Source: Vibrio metoecus
GTDB lineage: Bacteria > Pseudomonadota > Gammaproteobacteria > Enterobacterales > Vibrionaceae
DNA: 64,000 bases
Direction of reading: 5' to 3'
Assembly (NCBI RefSeq): GCF_009665255.1
Contig: NZ_CP035686.1
Location: forward strand, 1,240,001 to 1,304,000
Positions 52,466 to 61,794 of the stretch are shown in pieces. The notes beneath the pieces were generated by a model that ran no database searches, had not been told where the DNA came from, and saw nothing but the letters and a program-made list of their open reading frames with translations. The stretch's first letter is position 1, and every line of letters starts with the position of its first letter. A program made the translations under genes and the position numbers.

Positions 52466-52942
52466 ATGGTAAAGCCTTGGTATAAACAATTTTGGCCCTG
52501 GTTCCTGATCATTTTGCCGCTGACGGTGGTGATCTGGACGGTCGCTACCGTCATTGTTTTCGCGAATAACTCTGTTTCATTAGTGACTGAGGATTACTAT
52601 AAAAAAGGCAAAGGCATCAATATTGATCTTAGTAAAATCAACATAGCCAAAGAACTAGAACTGCACGCAACCATTCAATCTGAAGGTAATAATGTGCTCA
52701 TCGTGTTTGATAAGGGCCAACTTCCCCATTATCCTGCGATTCAGGCAATGTTTGCTCACCGAACGCTTCCAGATCGAGATTTTTCTCAGCTAGTCACCGC
52801 AGATGCTCAAGGTATTTATCGAGTAAAACTCGATCATGAACTCCAAGGCCCTTGGTTTATTGAGATCACTCCTCATGACGCCCAATGGCTGATTCAAGGA
52901 CGTATTACTTTCCCAACTTCGTCAACCCCATTAATGAACTAA
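52466..52942 (+). CDS. ccoG/fixH-like: FixH family cbb3 maturation protein
   Basis: A 158-residue protein with one N-terminal membrane helix (FWPWFLIILPLTVVIWTVATVIVFA) and a periplasmic domain. The start KPWYKQFWPWFLI and EDYYKKGKGIN are typical of FixH/CcoH, needed for cbb3 oxidase assembly, probably with the copper ATPase next door. It is separated from ccoP by a terminator but runs straight into ccoI (4 bases). The symbol given here is a family label; fixH is the better fit. Confidence 0.88.
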   Translation: MVKPWYKQFWPWFLIILPLTVVIWTVATVIVFANNSVSLVTEDYYKKGKGINIDLSKINIAKELELHATIQSEGNNVLIVFDKGQLPHYPAIQAMFAHRTLPDRDFSQLVTADAQGIYRVKLDHELQGPWFIEITPHDAQWLIQGRITFPTSSTPLMN

Positions 52943-52946
52943 GATC

Positions 52947-55319
52947 ATGAATAAAACGTGTTATCACTGTGGTGAAGATGTACCAGCCAACACGAACTTT
53001 AACGTAGATATATTGGGTGAAAAACGTGAAATGTGCTGTCCGGGCTGTCAAACGGTCGCTCAAACTATCGTCGATAATGGCTTAGTTTCTTATTACCAAT
53101 TCCGTACCGCTCCTGCTGAAAAAGTCGATCTCGTCCCAGAGCAACTTAAAGCACTTATTCATTATGACAATGCTGATGTACAAGCAGAATTTGTGCGTCA
53201 TAATGACGACCACTCAGAGGTTACATTGTCACTAGATGGAGTCTCTTGTGCGGCTTGTGCATGGCTCATTGAAAAACAACTTCACGCCGAACCAGGTGTT
53301 GTCTCGATTCATGTGAATACCACGACGAATCGAGCTTTGTTGAGTTGGAATCGTTCGAAAACTCAGCTCAGCCATGTCTTAGCCCAAATCCATAAATTAG
53401 GCTATAAAGCTGCGCCTTTTGAGGCAGATAAACACGAAGCACAATATCATCATGCGATGAAAACCTATCTCTATCGTCTTGGTATTGCAGGGCTTGCCAC
53501 CATGCAAGTGATGATGCTAGCCGTCGCACTTTATCTAGAAGCCTTTGGTGACCTTGATGCTGAATTTAAAAACTACTTTCGCTGGGTAAGTTTAATTTTT
53601 GCTACTCCCGTTTTGCTCTATTCAGCTCTACCTTTTTATTTGAATGCATGGCGAAGCGTTCGTGGAAGAACCTTAGGCATGGATGTACCTGTCTCATTAG
53701 CTCTTATTTTTGCCTATGTTGCTAGCTTGATAGCTACAGTGACTCAACAAGGGGAAGTTTTTTTTGAGTCGATATCCATGTTTACGTTTTTCCTCTTGGT
53801 CGGGCGCTTTCTGGAAATGCGGGCAAGACGTAAAGCCGCCGCCGCAAGTGGTAATCTACTTAAACTGATCCCGGCTATTGCCACAACACTTGATGGTCAG
53901 CAAGTCCCAGTTAAAACCCTGAAACCCGGAGATTGTGTGCGCGTTTTACCGGGTGAACATATTCCTGCCGATGGTGAAATCATCAACACTCGCGTCCATA
54001 TTGATGAATCTATGCTCACTGGTGAATCTTTGCCTGTAGTAAAAAACTCTGGCGATCAAGTATTCGCTGGTACACTCAATGGTGACGAATCTTTCGACCT
54101 ACGTGTAACGGCCTCAAAAGCGGACTCAGTGATCTCTAATATCGTGAGATTACAAGATGACGCTCAATCTTCTAAACCTAAAATTGCCGAAATAGCCGAC
54201 GTAGTGGCGCGCTATTTTGTTGCTATTATTTTGATTATTGCTGCAGGAACATGGATTTTCTGGCATCAGACACGGCCTGAAGATGCCTTCTGGATTATGC
54301 TCTCCGTTCTGGTGGCGACCTGCCCTTGTGCCTTGTCACTCGCTACGCCAACAGCATTAACTTGCGCTACTTCCAGTATGGGAAGTATTGGCGTCATGCT
54401 GCGCAAAAGCCATGTATTCGAAACCCTGTGTAAAGTTAATCACTTGGTGATCGATAAAACCGGCACATTAACCCATGGCAATATTGAAATTTGTTCCGTG
54501 GATACTTGGGGAGACTTTACAGAACAAGAATGCTTAACGATTGCTGCGGAATTGGAAAGTCATGCTAACCATCCCATCGCTAAAGCCTTTCGTCGCTATA
54601 AAGTTGAAAGTATCAACCTCAATGAAGTAAAAAATGTCATCGGTAGCGGAATTGAAGGGTTCTACCGAAATCATTTCGTTAAAATTGGCAGTGCTGAGTT
54701 TGTGTTAGATACACAATCTCATTCTGACATTAATTGTGTGTTCTTATCTTTAGATAATCAGCATATTGCAACTTTTCATTACCAAGACCCAATACGTAAA
54801 GAAGCCAAAGACTTCATCAGTAAATTCCATGCTGCGGGAATCAAAATTACCTTATTGACTGGTGACTCTCAAACTAGCGCGCAAATCGTTGCTAAAGAGA
54901 TGGAAATCGATAATGTCGTCGCTCAAGCAAAACCGGAAGATAAGCTAAACTACCTGCGCCAGTTAAACCAAACTGACATCACCTTAATGGTAGGCGATGG
55001 CATTAATGATGCCCCTACACTTGCGGGAGCGCATTTATCTGTCGCTATGGGTGGTGGAACCGATGTGGCCAAAGCCTCGGCGGATATGGTGCTGATTGGA
55101 GACCGTTTAGATAAGCTGTTGGAAGCAAGAACATTGGCGTTGAAGACTCGTAAAATCATTCGTGAAAACTTAGCATGGTCGCTGGGTTACAATGTGCTCA
55201 TTCTTCCGTTAGCGGTAGCAGGATTAGTGGCGCCTTATATTGCCGTGGTCGGCATGTCAGCCAGTTCCATCATCGTTGTCTCGAATTCACTTCGTTTGCT
55301 CAAAAAGCAAGGGAGATAG
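52947..55319 (+). CDS. ccoI: Copper-exporting P-type ATPase CcoI/FixI
   Basis: A 790-residue P1B ATPase needed to load copper into cbb3 oxidase. An N-terminal Cys-rich motif (CYHCGEDVP...CCPGCQTV) precedes a heavy-metal domain with CAACAW. The membrane metal motif is TCPCALSLATP, the phosphorylation site DKTGTLTHG, the nucleotide site SHANHPIAKAF, and the hinge VGDGINDAPTLAGAHLS. The CPC and N-terminal double-cysteine motifs mark the CcoI/FixI type (CopA2). Confidence 0.95.
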   Translation: MNKTCYHCGEDVPANTNFNVDILGEKREMCCPGCQTVAQTIVDNGLVSYYQFRTAPAEKVDLVPEQLKALIHYDNADVQAEFVRHNDDHSEVTLSLDGVSCAACAWLIEKQLHAEPGVVSIHVNTTTNRALLSWNRSKTQLSHVLAQIHKLGYKAAPFEADKHEAQYHHAMKTYLYRLGIAGLATMQVMMLAVALYLEAFGDLDAEFKNYFRWVSLIFATPVLLYSALPFYLNAWRSVRGRTLGMDVPVSLALIFAYVASLIATVTQQGEVFFESISMFTFFLLVGRFLEMRARRKAAAASGNLLKLIPAIATTLDGQQVPVKTLKPGDCVRVLPGEHIPADGEIINTRVHIDESMLTGESLPVVKNSGDQVFAGTLNGDESFDLRVTASKADSVISNIVRLQDDAQSSKPKIAEIADVVARYFVAIILIIAAGTWIFWHQTRPEDAFWIMLSVLVATCPCALSLATPTALTCATSSMGSIGVMLRKSHVFETLCKVNHLVIDKTGTLTHGNIEICSVDTWGDFTEQECLTIAAELESHANHPIAKAFRRYKVESINLNEVKNVIGSGIEGFYRNHFVKIGSAEFVLDTQSHSDINCVFLSLDNQHIATFHYQDPIRKEAKDFISKFHAAGIKITLLTGDSQTSAQIVAKEMEIDNVVAQAKPEDKLNYLRQLNQTDITLMVGDGINDAPTLAGAHLSVAMGGGTDVAKASADMVLIGDRLDKLLEARTLALKTRKIIRENLAWSLGYNVLILPLAVAGLVAPYIAVVGMSASSIIVVSNSLRLLKKQGR

Positions 55320-55321
55320 CC

Positions 55322-55486
55322 ATGGAAAGCTTGTATTTACTGATCCCCATTGCGATCGTACTTGTTTGTGTTGCAGTAGGTATTTTTTTGTGGGCAGTGA
55401 AAAGCGAACAGTTCGAAGATCTTGAAAGGCAAGGTCATAACATTCTATTCGACGAAGATGACACTCAGCATAAGGACCAACAGTGA
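55322..55486 (+). CDS. ccoS: Cytochrome cbb3 assembly protein CcoS
   Basis: A 54-residue protein from ATG 55322: MESLYLLIPIAIVLVCVAVG, then a membrane anchor and IFLWAVKSEQFEDLERQGHNILFDED. The short form with WAV-x-S-x-QFEDLE-x-x-G is diagnostic of CcoS. It starts 2 bases after ccoI and its stop overlaps the next start (GTGA). Confidence 0.95.
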   Translation: MESLYLLIPIAIVLVCVAVGIFLWAVKSEQFEDLERQGHNILFDEDDTQHKDQQ

Positions 55487-56157
55487 ATCCTGATTACTTA
55501 GGCGCCTCGATTGTAGGGTTGTTAGGTGTAGGACATTGCTTGGGGATGTGTGGGGGGATAAGCGCCCTACTTTCATTGAATCAAATAAAAACCTCGCCAG
55601 TATTACTGCTTTACTACAATCTTGGTCGGCTACTTAGTTATGCAGTGATTGGTGGTATTGTCGGAGGTATTACAGCCTCACTAACCAACCTCATTGATAT
55701 TCAAGCGGCGTTAGTCTGGCTAAGGCTCATGGCCGCCATTTTAATGGTGATATTAGGTCTTTACATCGGGCGATGGTGGTTCGGATTACTCTGGCTTGAA
55801 AAGTTCGGTCAAAAAGCATGGCCATGGATTTCCCCATTAGGTAAGTCTCTATTACCGCTGAAAAAACAATGGCATGCACTACCGTTTGGAATGGTATGGG
55901 GCTGGCTACCTTGCGGTTTAGTTTACTCTATGCTCACTTGGTCTGCGGTAGCGGGAAGTTTTGCTCAAGGAGCGTTGATCATGCTGTCATTTGGCTTAGG
56001 AACGCTACCTGCCATGCTTGCCAGTGGCTGGGGTGCCACTAAGCTAACACATTGGCAAAACTCGTTTTTTTTCCGTCAATGTGCAGCAATATTGGTGATT
56101 CTGTATGGGCTATATACGGCTTACGATGCCATAAAGCTGATAGTTAATCTTAGTTGA
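55483..56157 (+). CDS. CcoH/TauE-like membrane protein of cbb3 cluster
   Basis: A 224-residue protein with six hydrophobic helices. The opening GLLGVGHCLGMCGGISALLSL carries the GHC-x-GMCGG motif of the DsbD/SafE-like family commonly found after ccoS. It may act in copper delivery or thiol transfer for oxidase assembly. It starts at a GTG that overlaps the ccoS TGA. Function inferred from context. Confidence 0.85.
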   Translation: MNPDYLGASIVGLLGVGHCLGMCGGISALLSLNQIKTSPVLLLYYNLGRLLSYAVIGGIVGGITASLTNLIDIQAALVWLRLMAAILMVILGLYIGRWWFGLLWLEKFGQKAWPWISPLGKSLLPLKKQWHALPFGMVWGWLPCGLVYSMLTWSAVAGSFAQGALIMLSFGLGTLPAMLASGWGATKLTHWQNSFFFRQCAAILVILYGLYTAYDAIKLIVNLS

Positions 56158-56216
56158 TGGTTTAGTTATTGCTGATTTATTTTAACTACCCTTTAGGGTT
56201 AAGCAATGCTAAAATA

Positions 56217-56230
56217 TTGACGTACATCAA
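56217..56230 (+). promoter_or_regulatory. FNR box upstream of fnr
   Basis: TTGACGTACATCAA matches the FNR consensus TTGAT-N4-ATCAA at 9 of 10 defined positions. It lies 17 bases before the fnr start at 56247, which suits negative autoregulation. Confidence 0.8.
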
Positions 56231-56246
56231 TTAGTGAAAGGTTGTT

Positions 56247-56999
56247 ATGATTTCCGAAAAGCCTGCTGCGAAGCGCATTCAATCGGGTGGTTGTGCTATT
56301 CACTGTCAAGATTGCAGTATTAGCCAACTGTGTATCCCTTTTACCTTGAATGAGTCTGAGCTCGACCAGCTTGATCAGATCATCGAGCGTAAAAAACCGA
56401 TTCAGAAAGGTCAGGAGCTTTTTAAAGCTGGTGACGAACTGAGATCTCTTTACGCTATTCGTTCTGGTACGATTAAAAGCTACACCATCACTGAACAAGG
56501 TGATGAGCAGATCACCGCATTCCATTTAGCGGGCGATTTGGTGGGTTTTGATGCCATCACGGAGGATCAACACCCAAGCTTTGCTCAAGCACTAGAAACT
56601 TCTATGGTGTGTGAAATACCATATGAGATTTTGGATGACCTATCAGGTAAAATGCCGAAACTTCGCCAACAAATCATGCGGTTAATGAGTAGCGAAATCA
56701 AAGGCGATCAGGAGATGATCCTGTTACTTTCGAAGAAAAATGCCGAGGAACGTCTTGCTGCATTTTTATATAACCTTTCAACTCGCTTTTCTCAACGCGG
56801 TTTTAGCCCTCGTGAGTTTCGTCTCACCATGACTCGTGGTGATATTGGTAACTACCTCGGGTTGACTGTTGAAACCATCAGCCGATTGTTAGGTCGCTTC
56901 CAAAAATCAGAGATCCTGAGCGTAAAAGGGAAATACATTACGATTCTCAATCATGCTGAGCTAATGGAACTTGCTGGCGTATCTAAAGAATCTAAATAA
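56247..56999 (+). CDS. fnr: Oxygen-sensing regulator FNR
   Basis: A 250-residue CRP/FNR regulator. The [4Fe-4S] cysteines are Cys20, 23, 29 and 122 (plus Cys16), at the same positions as E. coli. The effector fold covers 30-150, the dimer helix about 130-155, and the DNA-binding helix-turn-helix reads GNYLGLTVETISRLLGRFQ with the E-x-x-S-R pattern that reads TTGAT. It controls anaerobic respiration genes and probably ccoNOQP. RBS AAAGGTTG. Confidence 0.96.
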   Translation: MISEKPAAKRIQSGGCAIHCQDCSISQLCIPFTLNESELDQLDQIIERKKPIQKGQELFKAGDELRSLYAIRSGTIKSYTITEQGDEQITAFHLAGDLVGFDAITEDQHPSFAQALETSMVCEIPYEILDDLSGKMPKLRQQIMRLMSSEIKGDQEMILLLSKKNAEERLAAFLYNLSTRFSQRGFSPREFRLTMTRGDIGNYLGLTVETISRLLGRFQKSEILSVKGKYITILNHAELMELAGVSKESK

Positions 57000-57004
57000 C
57001 ATCA

Positions 57005-57033
57005 ATGATGTAGCTCATAATGAGCTACATCAT
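57005..57033. terminator. 13-bp inverted repeat after fnr
   Basis: ATGATGTAGCTCA (57005-57017), loop TAA, TGAGCTACATCAT (57021-57033): a perfect hairpin 5 bases after the fnr stop. No T run follows, so termination strength is uncertain. Confidence 0.6.
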
Positions 57034-57128
57034 ACTTCTTAGAAATACCCTCTCTTTTTGCTAAAACTCTGTTCATAACTAAGCTAAAGTAAAGCTAATA
57101 GACCTCCTCACTGAACAAGGAGTTTCCC

Positions 57129-58076
57129 ATGAGCATTTACAGCAAAATTCTTGTCGTGGCCGACATCAACCATGATGAACAACCCGCTTTAGCTCGCGCA
57201 ATGCAACTCGCGCAAAAAAGCACTTCAACTAGTCACGTGACTTTCTTCCTGTCGATTTATGATTTCTCTTATGACATGACATCCATGCTCTCTCTTGAAG
57301 AACGCGACGCCATGCGTAAAGGAGTTATTCACCAGAGAGAACAATGGATGCGCTCAATCGCTGAACCTTATGTTGATCAATCCGTTCAGTTTGAAATTAA
57401 GGTCGTATGGCACAACAGGCCTTACGAGGCGATTATTGGAGAAATCTTTGCTGGCGAGCATGACATCCTTATCAAAGCCACACGCAAACATGACATGTTA
57501 GAGTCGGTTATTTTTACTCCAACTGACTGGCATTTAATGCGCAAATGCCCAACCCCTGTATTGTTAGTAAAAAATGCTGATTGGCCAGAAAACGCCAACA
57601 TTATTGCTTCAGTGCATGTGGGATCTGAAGTCGATACACACATTGATTTGAATGATCGAATGGTTGATCAATTAATCAACCTTAGCCAGCGTCTTGGAGC
57701 AAACCCATATCTTGTTAACGCATACCCTGTTACCCCCGCGAACATAACTATTGAGCTGCCTGAGTTTGACCCAACCACTTATACTGATGCCGTCCGCGGT
57801 CACCATCTTACAGCGATGAAAGCACTACGCCAGAAACATGGTTTAAGTGAAGAACAGACGATTGTTCAGCAAGGGTTGCCTGAAGATGTTATTCCTGATG
57901 CGGCTAAACAACTCAACGCAGCAATGGTAATTTTAGGTACCACAGGTAGAACTGGGCTTTCGGCCGTGTTTATCGGCAATACTGCCGAACATGTTATTGA
58001 TAAAATTAACTGTGATGTACTCGCACTAAAGCCTAATGGCTATGTAAGCCCACTCGACCCGCAAACCGCAATCTAA
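57129..58076 (+). CDS. uspE: Universal stress protein E
   Basis: A 315-residue tandem UspA protein. Two domains of about 150 residues each: the first starts YSKILVVADINHDEQPAL, the second at about residue 155 (NIIASVHVG) and ends with the ATP-binding-type motif GTTGRTGLSAVFIGNTAEHVIDKINCDVLALKP. In E. coli uspE also lies next to fnr. RBS CAAGGAG. The expected role is stress survival and motility/adhesion; not seen from sequence. Confidence 0.95.
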   Translation: MSIYSKILVVADINHDEQPALARAMQLAQKSTSTSHVTFFLSIYDFSYDMTSMLSLEERDAMRKGVIHQREQWMRSIAEPYVDQSVQFEIKVVWHNRPYEAIIGEIFAGEHDILIKATRKHDMLESVIFTPTDWHLMRKCPTPVLLVKNADWPENANIIASVHVGSEVDTHIDLNDRMVDQLINLSQRLGANPYLVNAYPVTPANITIELPEFDPTTYTDAVRGHHLTAMKALRQKHGLSEEQTIVQQGLPEDVIPDAAKQLNAAMVILGTTGRTGLSAVFIGNTAEHVIDKINCDVLALKPNGYVSPLDPQTAI

Positions 58077-58090
58077 GTCTTACGTGTTTG

Positions 58091-58118
58091 ATCCCTGTCC
58101 TATAGGCAGGGATTTTTT
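58091..58118 (+). terminator. Terminator after uspE
   Basis: ATCCCTG (58091-58097) pairs with CAGGGAT (58107-58113), with CC/GG pairs extending the stem, then TTTTTT. Confidence 0.85.
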
Positions 58119-58205
58119 ATCCCTGCATGCTATAAATCTGGCATCTCTTGCATTTATCCGTATCATACGCACTTCATTTTGTTTTGAGATTTAAGATAGC
58201 AAGCA

Positions 58206-59138
58206 ATGACAGCGCAAACTCAAGAGTTGACCAAAGCTCAACAATACAATTTTAACAAATTGCAAAAGCGTATTCGTCGTAATACCGGTCAAGCAATTGC
58301 TGACTTCAATATGATTGAAGATGGTGATCGCATTATGGTGTGTCTGTCCGGTGGAAAAGATAGCTTTACCATGCTGGAAATTTTGATGAGCCTGCAAAAA
58401 AGTGCCCCCATCTCTTTTGAACTCATCGCCGTCAATCTTGATCAAAAGCAACCAGGATTTCCAGCTCACGTGCTACCAGAGTATTTGGAAAGCTTAGGTG
58501 TTGAATACAAAATCGTTGAAGAAGATACCTATTCGATCGTGCAAGACAAAGTTCCAGAAGGCAAAACGACTTGCGCACTTTGCTCTCGCCTGCGTCGCGG
58601 TATTTTATATCGTACGGCCAAAGAACTGGGGGCAACTAAGATTGCTCTTGGCCACCATCGTGATGATATTCTGGAGACCTTGTTCCTGAACATGTTCTAC
58701 GGCGGAAAAATGAAAGGCATGCCGCCTAAATTGGTATCCGACAATGGCGAGCACGTTGTAATTCGTCCACTAGCTTATTGCCGTGAAAAAGACATCATTA
58801 AATACGCAGACATGCGCGGCTACCCGATCATTCCATGTAACCTGTGTGGCTCACAGCCTAACTTACAGCGCCAAGCGGTAAAAATGATGCTCAACGACTG
58901 GGATAAACGCTTTCCCGGCCGCATTGAAACCATGTTCAGAGCAATGCAAAACGTGGTGCCAAGCCATCTAGCTGACTTCTCTTTGTTCGATTTTAAATCG
59001 ATTGATAAAAACTCTGGCGTCATTAATGGCGGCGATATTGGCTTTGATAAAGAAGAAATTGCACCGCAAGTCGTGGAAGATGAAGACTTAGTGATGGAGT
59101 TTGACCCATCACTCCAGTTAAATGTCACCAATCTCTAA
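58206..59138 (+). CDS. ttcA: tRNA 2-thiocytidine(32) synthetase TtcA
   Basis: A 310-residue PP-loop ATPase with an Fe-S cluster that thiolates C32 in some tRNAs. The PP-loop is SGGKDSFTML. The cluster cysteines are seen as CALCSRLRRG (about residue 122) and, further on, CNLCGSQPNLQR. Length and motifs are typical. Upstream sequence has only a weak GGAG-like site (AAGATAGCAAGC). Confidence 0.95.
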   Translation: MTAQTQELTKAQQYNFNKLQKRIRRNTGQAIADFNMIEDGDRIMVCLSGGKDSFTMLEILMSLQKSAPISFELIAVNLDQKQPGFPAHVLPEYLESLGVEYKIVEEDTYSIVQDKVPEGKTTCALCSRLRRGILYRTAKELGATKIALGHHRDDILETLFLNMFYGGKMKGMPPKLVSDNGEHVVIRPLAYCREKDIIKYADMRGYPIIPCNLCGSQPNLQRQAVKMMLNDWDKRFPGRIETMFRAMQNVVPSHLADFSLFDFKSIDKNSGVINGGDIGFDKEEIAPQVVEDEDLVMEFDPSLQLNVTNL

Positions 59139-59158
59139 CAGAAAGTCCGACTAATAAC

Positions 59159-59188
59159 AAAGGCTGCCTAAAGGCAGCCTTTGTTTTA
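59159..59188. terminator. Terminator between ttcA and the DUF2987 gene
   Basis: AAAGGCTGCC (59159-59168), 4-base loop, GGCAGCCTTT (59173-59182), then GTTTT on the plus strand and, on the minus strand, TTTGTTATT. Confidence 0.88.
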
Positions 59189-59209
59189 TGTACGCTAGAA
59201 AATATGCTT

Positions 59210-59869
59210 TTATTTTTTCGCCTTCGGTAAATATGGCAGTACTCGTAAAGTGGGGGCTGGTAATTCCATCCAACCCTCTGGACCAATTTGAGATAGAGCT
59301 ACTTGGGCTTTGTGATTCACAATCGCCACCGTTTGCCCGTTACTCAAGGTAATAACCCCTTCTGTTTCTGGTGAAAACTCCAACGTGACACCTTCAACTG
59401 CCGGAGTAAACCAACTTGCAAACATACCACCTAGTTGTTCAAGCATAGCTTGCATTTGTGGTAACAATACTTGCACTTCTTGGTAAGCGACTTTGCCTTC
59501 GAACGGCTTTTTAGCCATCACTACCATAGAAAAATCACAGCGCTTATCTTGAGGTGTATCAACAAAAACCAGAGGGTTCGCTTGTCGCAGATTGTTATCC
59601 AATGGGACTAAAAGTTCATAGCCAGGCCCTGTTTTCAACGCTTCATAATGCTCTTCTTTTTCCATCCACGCTTTTTCAATCACGCAGTTTTGTTTACTTT
59701 GTGCATCAATGAAGAAAATACCCATTTTCACATCAGGATGATCTTCTTTCGTGTTACTTTTCATTTGAGAGAATAACTTGCTGTAGGTAAACATATATTG
59801 TTGAGCCACAGCAGGGACACTTAGGCTTAAAAACAAAGGAGCAAGTAGGAGGTAAGATTTTGATTTCAT
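59210..59869 (-). CDS. DUF2987-like exported protein
   Basis: A 219-residue exported protein with signal peptide 1-22 (LLLAPLFLSLSVPAVA-QQ). The sequence (YMFTYSKLFSQMKSNTKEDHPDVKMGIFFIDA...NCVIEKAWMEKEEHYE) fits DUF2987, of unknown function in Vibrio and Shewanella. Two cysteines (about 62 and 110) could form a disulfide. It follows the Bax-like gene by a single base on the minus strand, so they form one operon. Confidence 0.78.
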   Translation of the reverse strand: MKSKSYLLLAPLFLSLSVPAVAQQYMFTYSKLFSQMKSNTKEDHPDVKMGIFFIDAQSKQNCVIEKAWMEKEEHYEALKTGPGYELLVPLDNNLRQANPLVFVDTPQDKRCDFSMVVMAKKPFEGKVAYQEVQVLLPQMQAMLEQLGGMFASWFTPAVEGVTLEFSPETEGVITLSNGQTVAIVNHKAQVALSQIGPEGWMELPAPTLRVLPYLPKAKK

Positions 59870-59870
59870 T

Positions 59871-60671
59871 TTAATTATTATTCCAATAGGATTGATTTGC
59901 CGCCATCATAGCTTGTAAATCTTTTACGTAGGATTCACCACGCTCTGAGTATTTCAATAGACCATTACTCATCGCTTTAGCACTGTCATCACTTGCGGGG
60001 TTGAGCTTCTTCTGGCGAAGTTGAAAACGAATATCACGTAGTTCTCGATATGCAGCGTTTCGATTCACATTCATAAAATAGCCCTGAATCGAATCTTGAA
60101 CGCTATCAAATTTAGCAACTTCATGAAACGCACCTTCAGTCCGTTCCAAGGGTACTAATCCACATCCAGAGCTATAGCACCACTGTCCAAAATAGTTATT
60201 ACCCTCTCTGGCGAACCTTGATGTCCCCCATGCCGATTCATTTGCTGCTTGTGTGAGTACCAAAGCTTCAGGGATAACATCGACTCGATGTAGCATCTCT
60301 TGTAACCATGCTGCATCCACATTACCTTGGTTTAACTCTAGCGAATATAAGCTCGCCAAGCGCTGAGCTTGCGCTAGATTATTGGAGGAGAGTTGACTAT
60401 CTACAAAGTCTTTTTTAATCCGCTTGAGAATTGCCCTTTCTTGTAAAATGCGAGAGTTCTCGTACATCACGCCAGGTTTTAGGTAATTAAAGAAAGCTTG
60501 TTTCCTTTCTGAAATGTCACTCATGGCTGTAAAGTCAGGTGCAATGCCCACAACTTCACCTCTTAGTAATGGCAGTTTTGTCCTTTTCGGTTTTTCGAAA
60601 CGGTAAACGCCAAAAATAGCAATGGCAACAATCATCAGCCAAACAAGTCCAATACTTACCTTTTTATGCAT
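59871..60671 (-). CDS. Bax-like glucosaminidase-domain protein
   Basis: A 266-residue protein from ATG 60671 (MHKKVSIGLVWLMIVAIAIFG), with GGAG upstream; the frame up to 60731 would overlap the upstream gene. One N-terminal anchor helix precedes a glucosaminidase (GH73/Bax) domain with TQAANESAWGTSRFAREGNNYFGQWCY, including the Glu of the catalytic ESAWG. It is expected to cut peptidoglycan glycan strands. E. coli Bax is of similar size and layout. Confidence 0.88.
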   Translation of the reverse strand: MHKKVSIGLVWLMIVAIAIFGVYRFEKPKRTKLPLLRGEVVGIAPDFTAMSDISERKQAFFNYLKPGVMYENSRILQERAILKRIKKDFVDSQLSSNNLAQAQRLASLYSLELNQGNVDAAWLQEMLHRVDVIPEALVLTQAANESAWGTSRFAREGNNYFGQWCYSSGCGLVPLERTEGAFHEVAKFDSVQDSIQGYFMNVNRNAAYRELRDIRFQLRQKKLNPASDDSAKAMSNGLLKYSERGESYVKDLQAMMAANQSYWNNN

Positions 60672-61470
60672 CAAAAACTCCAGAGGATTGATTGTGGTTA
60701 TCCTGATCGTCCTTGGGGTGATCTGTAGCAATAATTTTCAAACGAATACCAAACATATTGCGATAAATGATCCCTTTCACATGGAAGAAGAAAGGTAAAA
60801 ATAGCACCAGTCCGATTCCATATAGAAATACAGACATGATAAATAGCACCATTAATACTGAATAAATAGCAATCAATGAAAAAATCTTCTTATTCACAGC
60901 TCTTAACGAAAGTAGTAACGATTGCATCGGTGGTACTTTCTTTTCACAGATAAGTAGCAATGAGTTACTAAAAGCAATCGAAAGATACATGGAGAGGAAT
61001 GGTAGAATCATCCCTGCCACACCTTGTAACATTAAACTAAATAAAGTGGCTAAAATAACCGGGATGGTGAATTGTAGCCCTTTACTCATATGACGAGTTT
61101 GCGTTCTGAGCCCTGCAGCGTGGCTCATCGCCATCAAGCTGATGCCTGCATAAATAGGAGCACTGATCACTTCATAACTAAAGTTCGCAATAAACATCGC
61201 TTGGACTAAGCCGTCAGGTACAGTCCCACCTTGTTCAAAAACCGATAAAATTACCGAGAGATCACCAATCTGCAATTTGAAAGCCAAATAGAAAATCGCT
61301 AATTGCACGAAAATGAGCACAAAAATAGCCGGAGTAAAGTTAATAAAGTGTTTTACCGTCATGCCCCATGCCTCTTTCAAGACATCACCGACTTTTAACT
61401 CATAACTTCCCGATAGTGCTTTGTCTACCGAGCCGCCAAGATTGAACTCTCTTTCGATATCGTTATTCAT
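60664..61470 (-). CDS. Multi-pass membrane protein of unknown function
   Basis: A 268-residue protein (start MNNDIEREFNLGGSVDKALSG at 61470) with about five or six hydrophobic helices after a soluble N-terminus. The pattern 'G-x-V-L-x-E-A-W' (VGDVLKEAWGMTVKHFINFTPAIFVL) resembles YciC/BPSS1780-type membrane proteins. The last 8 bases overlap the Bax-like gene, so the three minus-strand genes form one operon concerned with the envelope. Confidence 0.75.
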   Translation of the reverse strand: MNNDIEREFNLGGSVDKALSGSYELKVGDVLKEAWGMTVKHFINFTPAIFVLIFVQLAIFYLAFKLQIGDLSVILSVFEQGGTVPDGLVQAMFIANFSYEVISAPIYAGISLMAMSHAAGLRTQTRHMSKGLQFTIPVILATLFSLMLQGVAGMILPFLSMYLSIAFSNSLLLICEKKVPPMQSLLLSLRAVNKKIFSLIAIYSVLMVLFIMSVFLYGIGLVLFLPFFFHVKGIIYRNMFGIRLKIIATDHPKDDQDNHNQSSGVFDA

Positions 61471-61794
61471 AAAATGCCCTAGTTCGGTCGAATGCGCGGA
61501 TAACGTCACGCTTCGACATGAAAATTGTGTTCATTATACTGAAATGCAGCTCAGGCTAAAATCTGATTACCAATCTCATCTTGCATTATTGTCGATATGA
61601 TTGATAATTAACCGCTTGATAGCATTAAGAGTTAAGCAAAATCAGCATGCTAGACAAAATAGAATAAAACTGGCAAAAATTTTTCTGTTTCAAGGTAAGA
61701 AAAAGACTTTGAAATCGTGCTCTTGGTGTTTATGATGCGCCCCTTATTTTTGTTTAACTACAGGTCCAACAAGTAGAATTGTCTACAGGCCGAG
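61471..61794. promoter_or_regulatory. Divergent promoter region upstream of potA
   Basis: About 320 bases between two divergent operons. I see no gene. A sigma-70-like promoter for potA lies at TTGAAA (61709-61714) and TATGAT (61731-61736), spacing 16. No clear operator was recognised. Confidence 0.5.
61709..61736 (+). promoter_or_regulatory. Sigma-70-like promoter of potA
   Basis: TTGAAA (61709-61714), 16-base spacer, TATGAT (61731-61736). It is about 58 bases before the potA start. One mismatch in each element. Confidence 0.5.
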
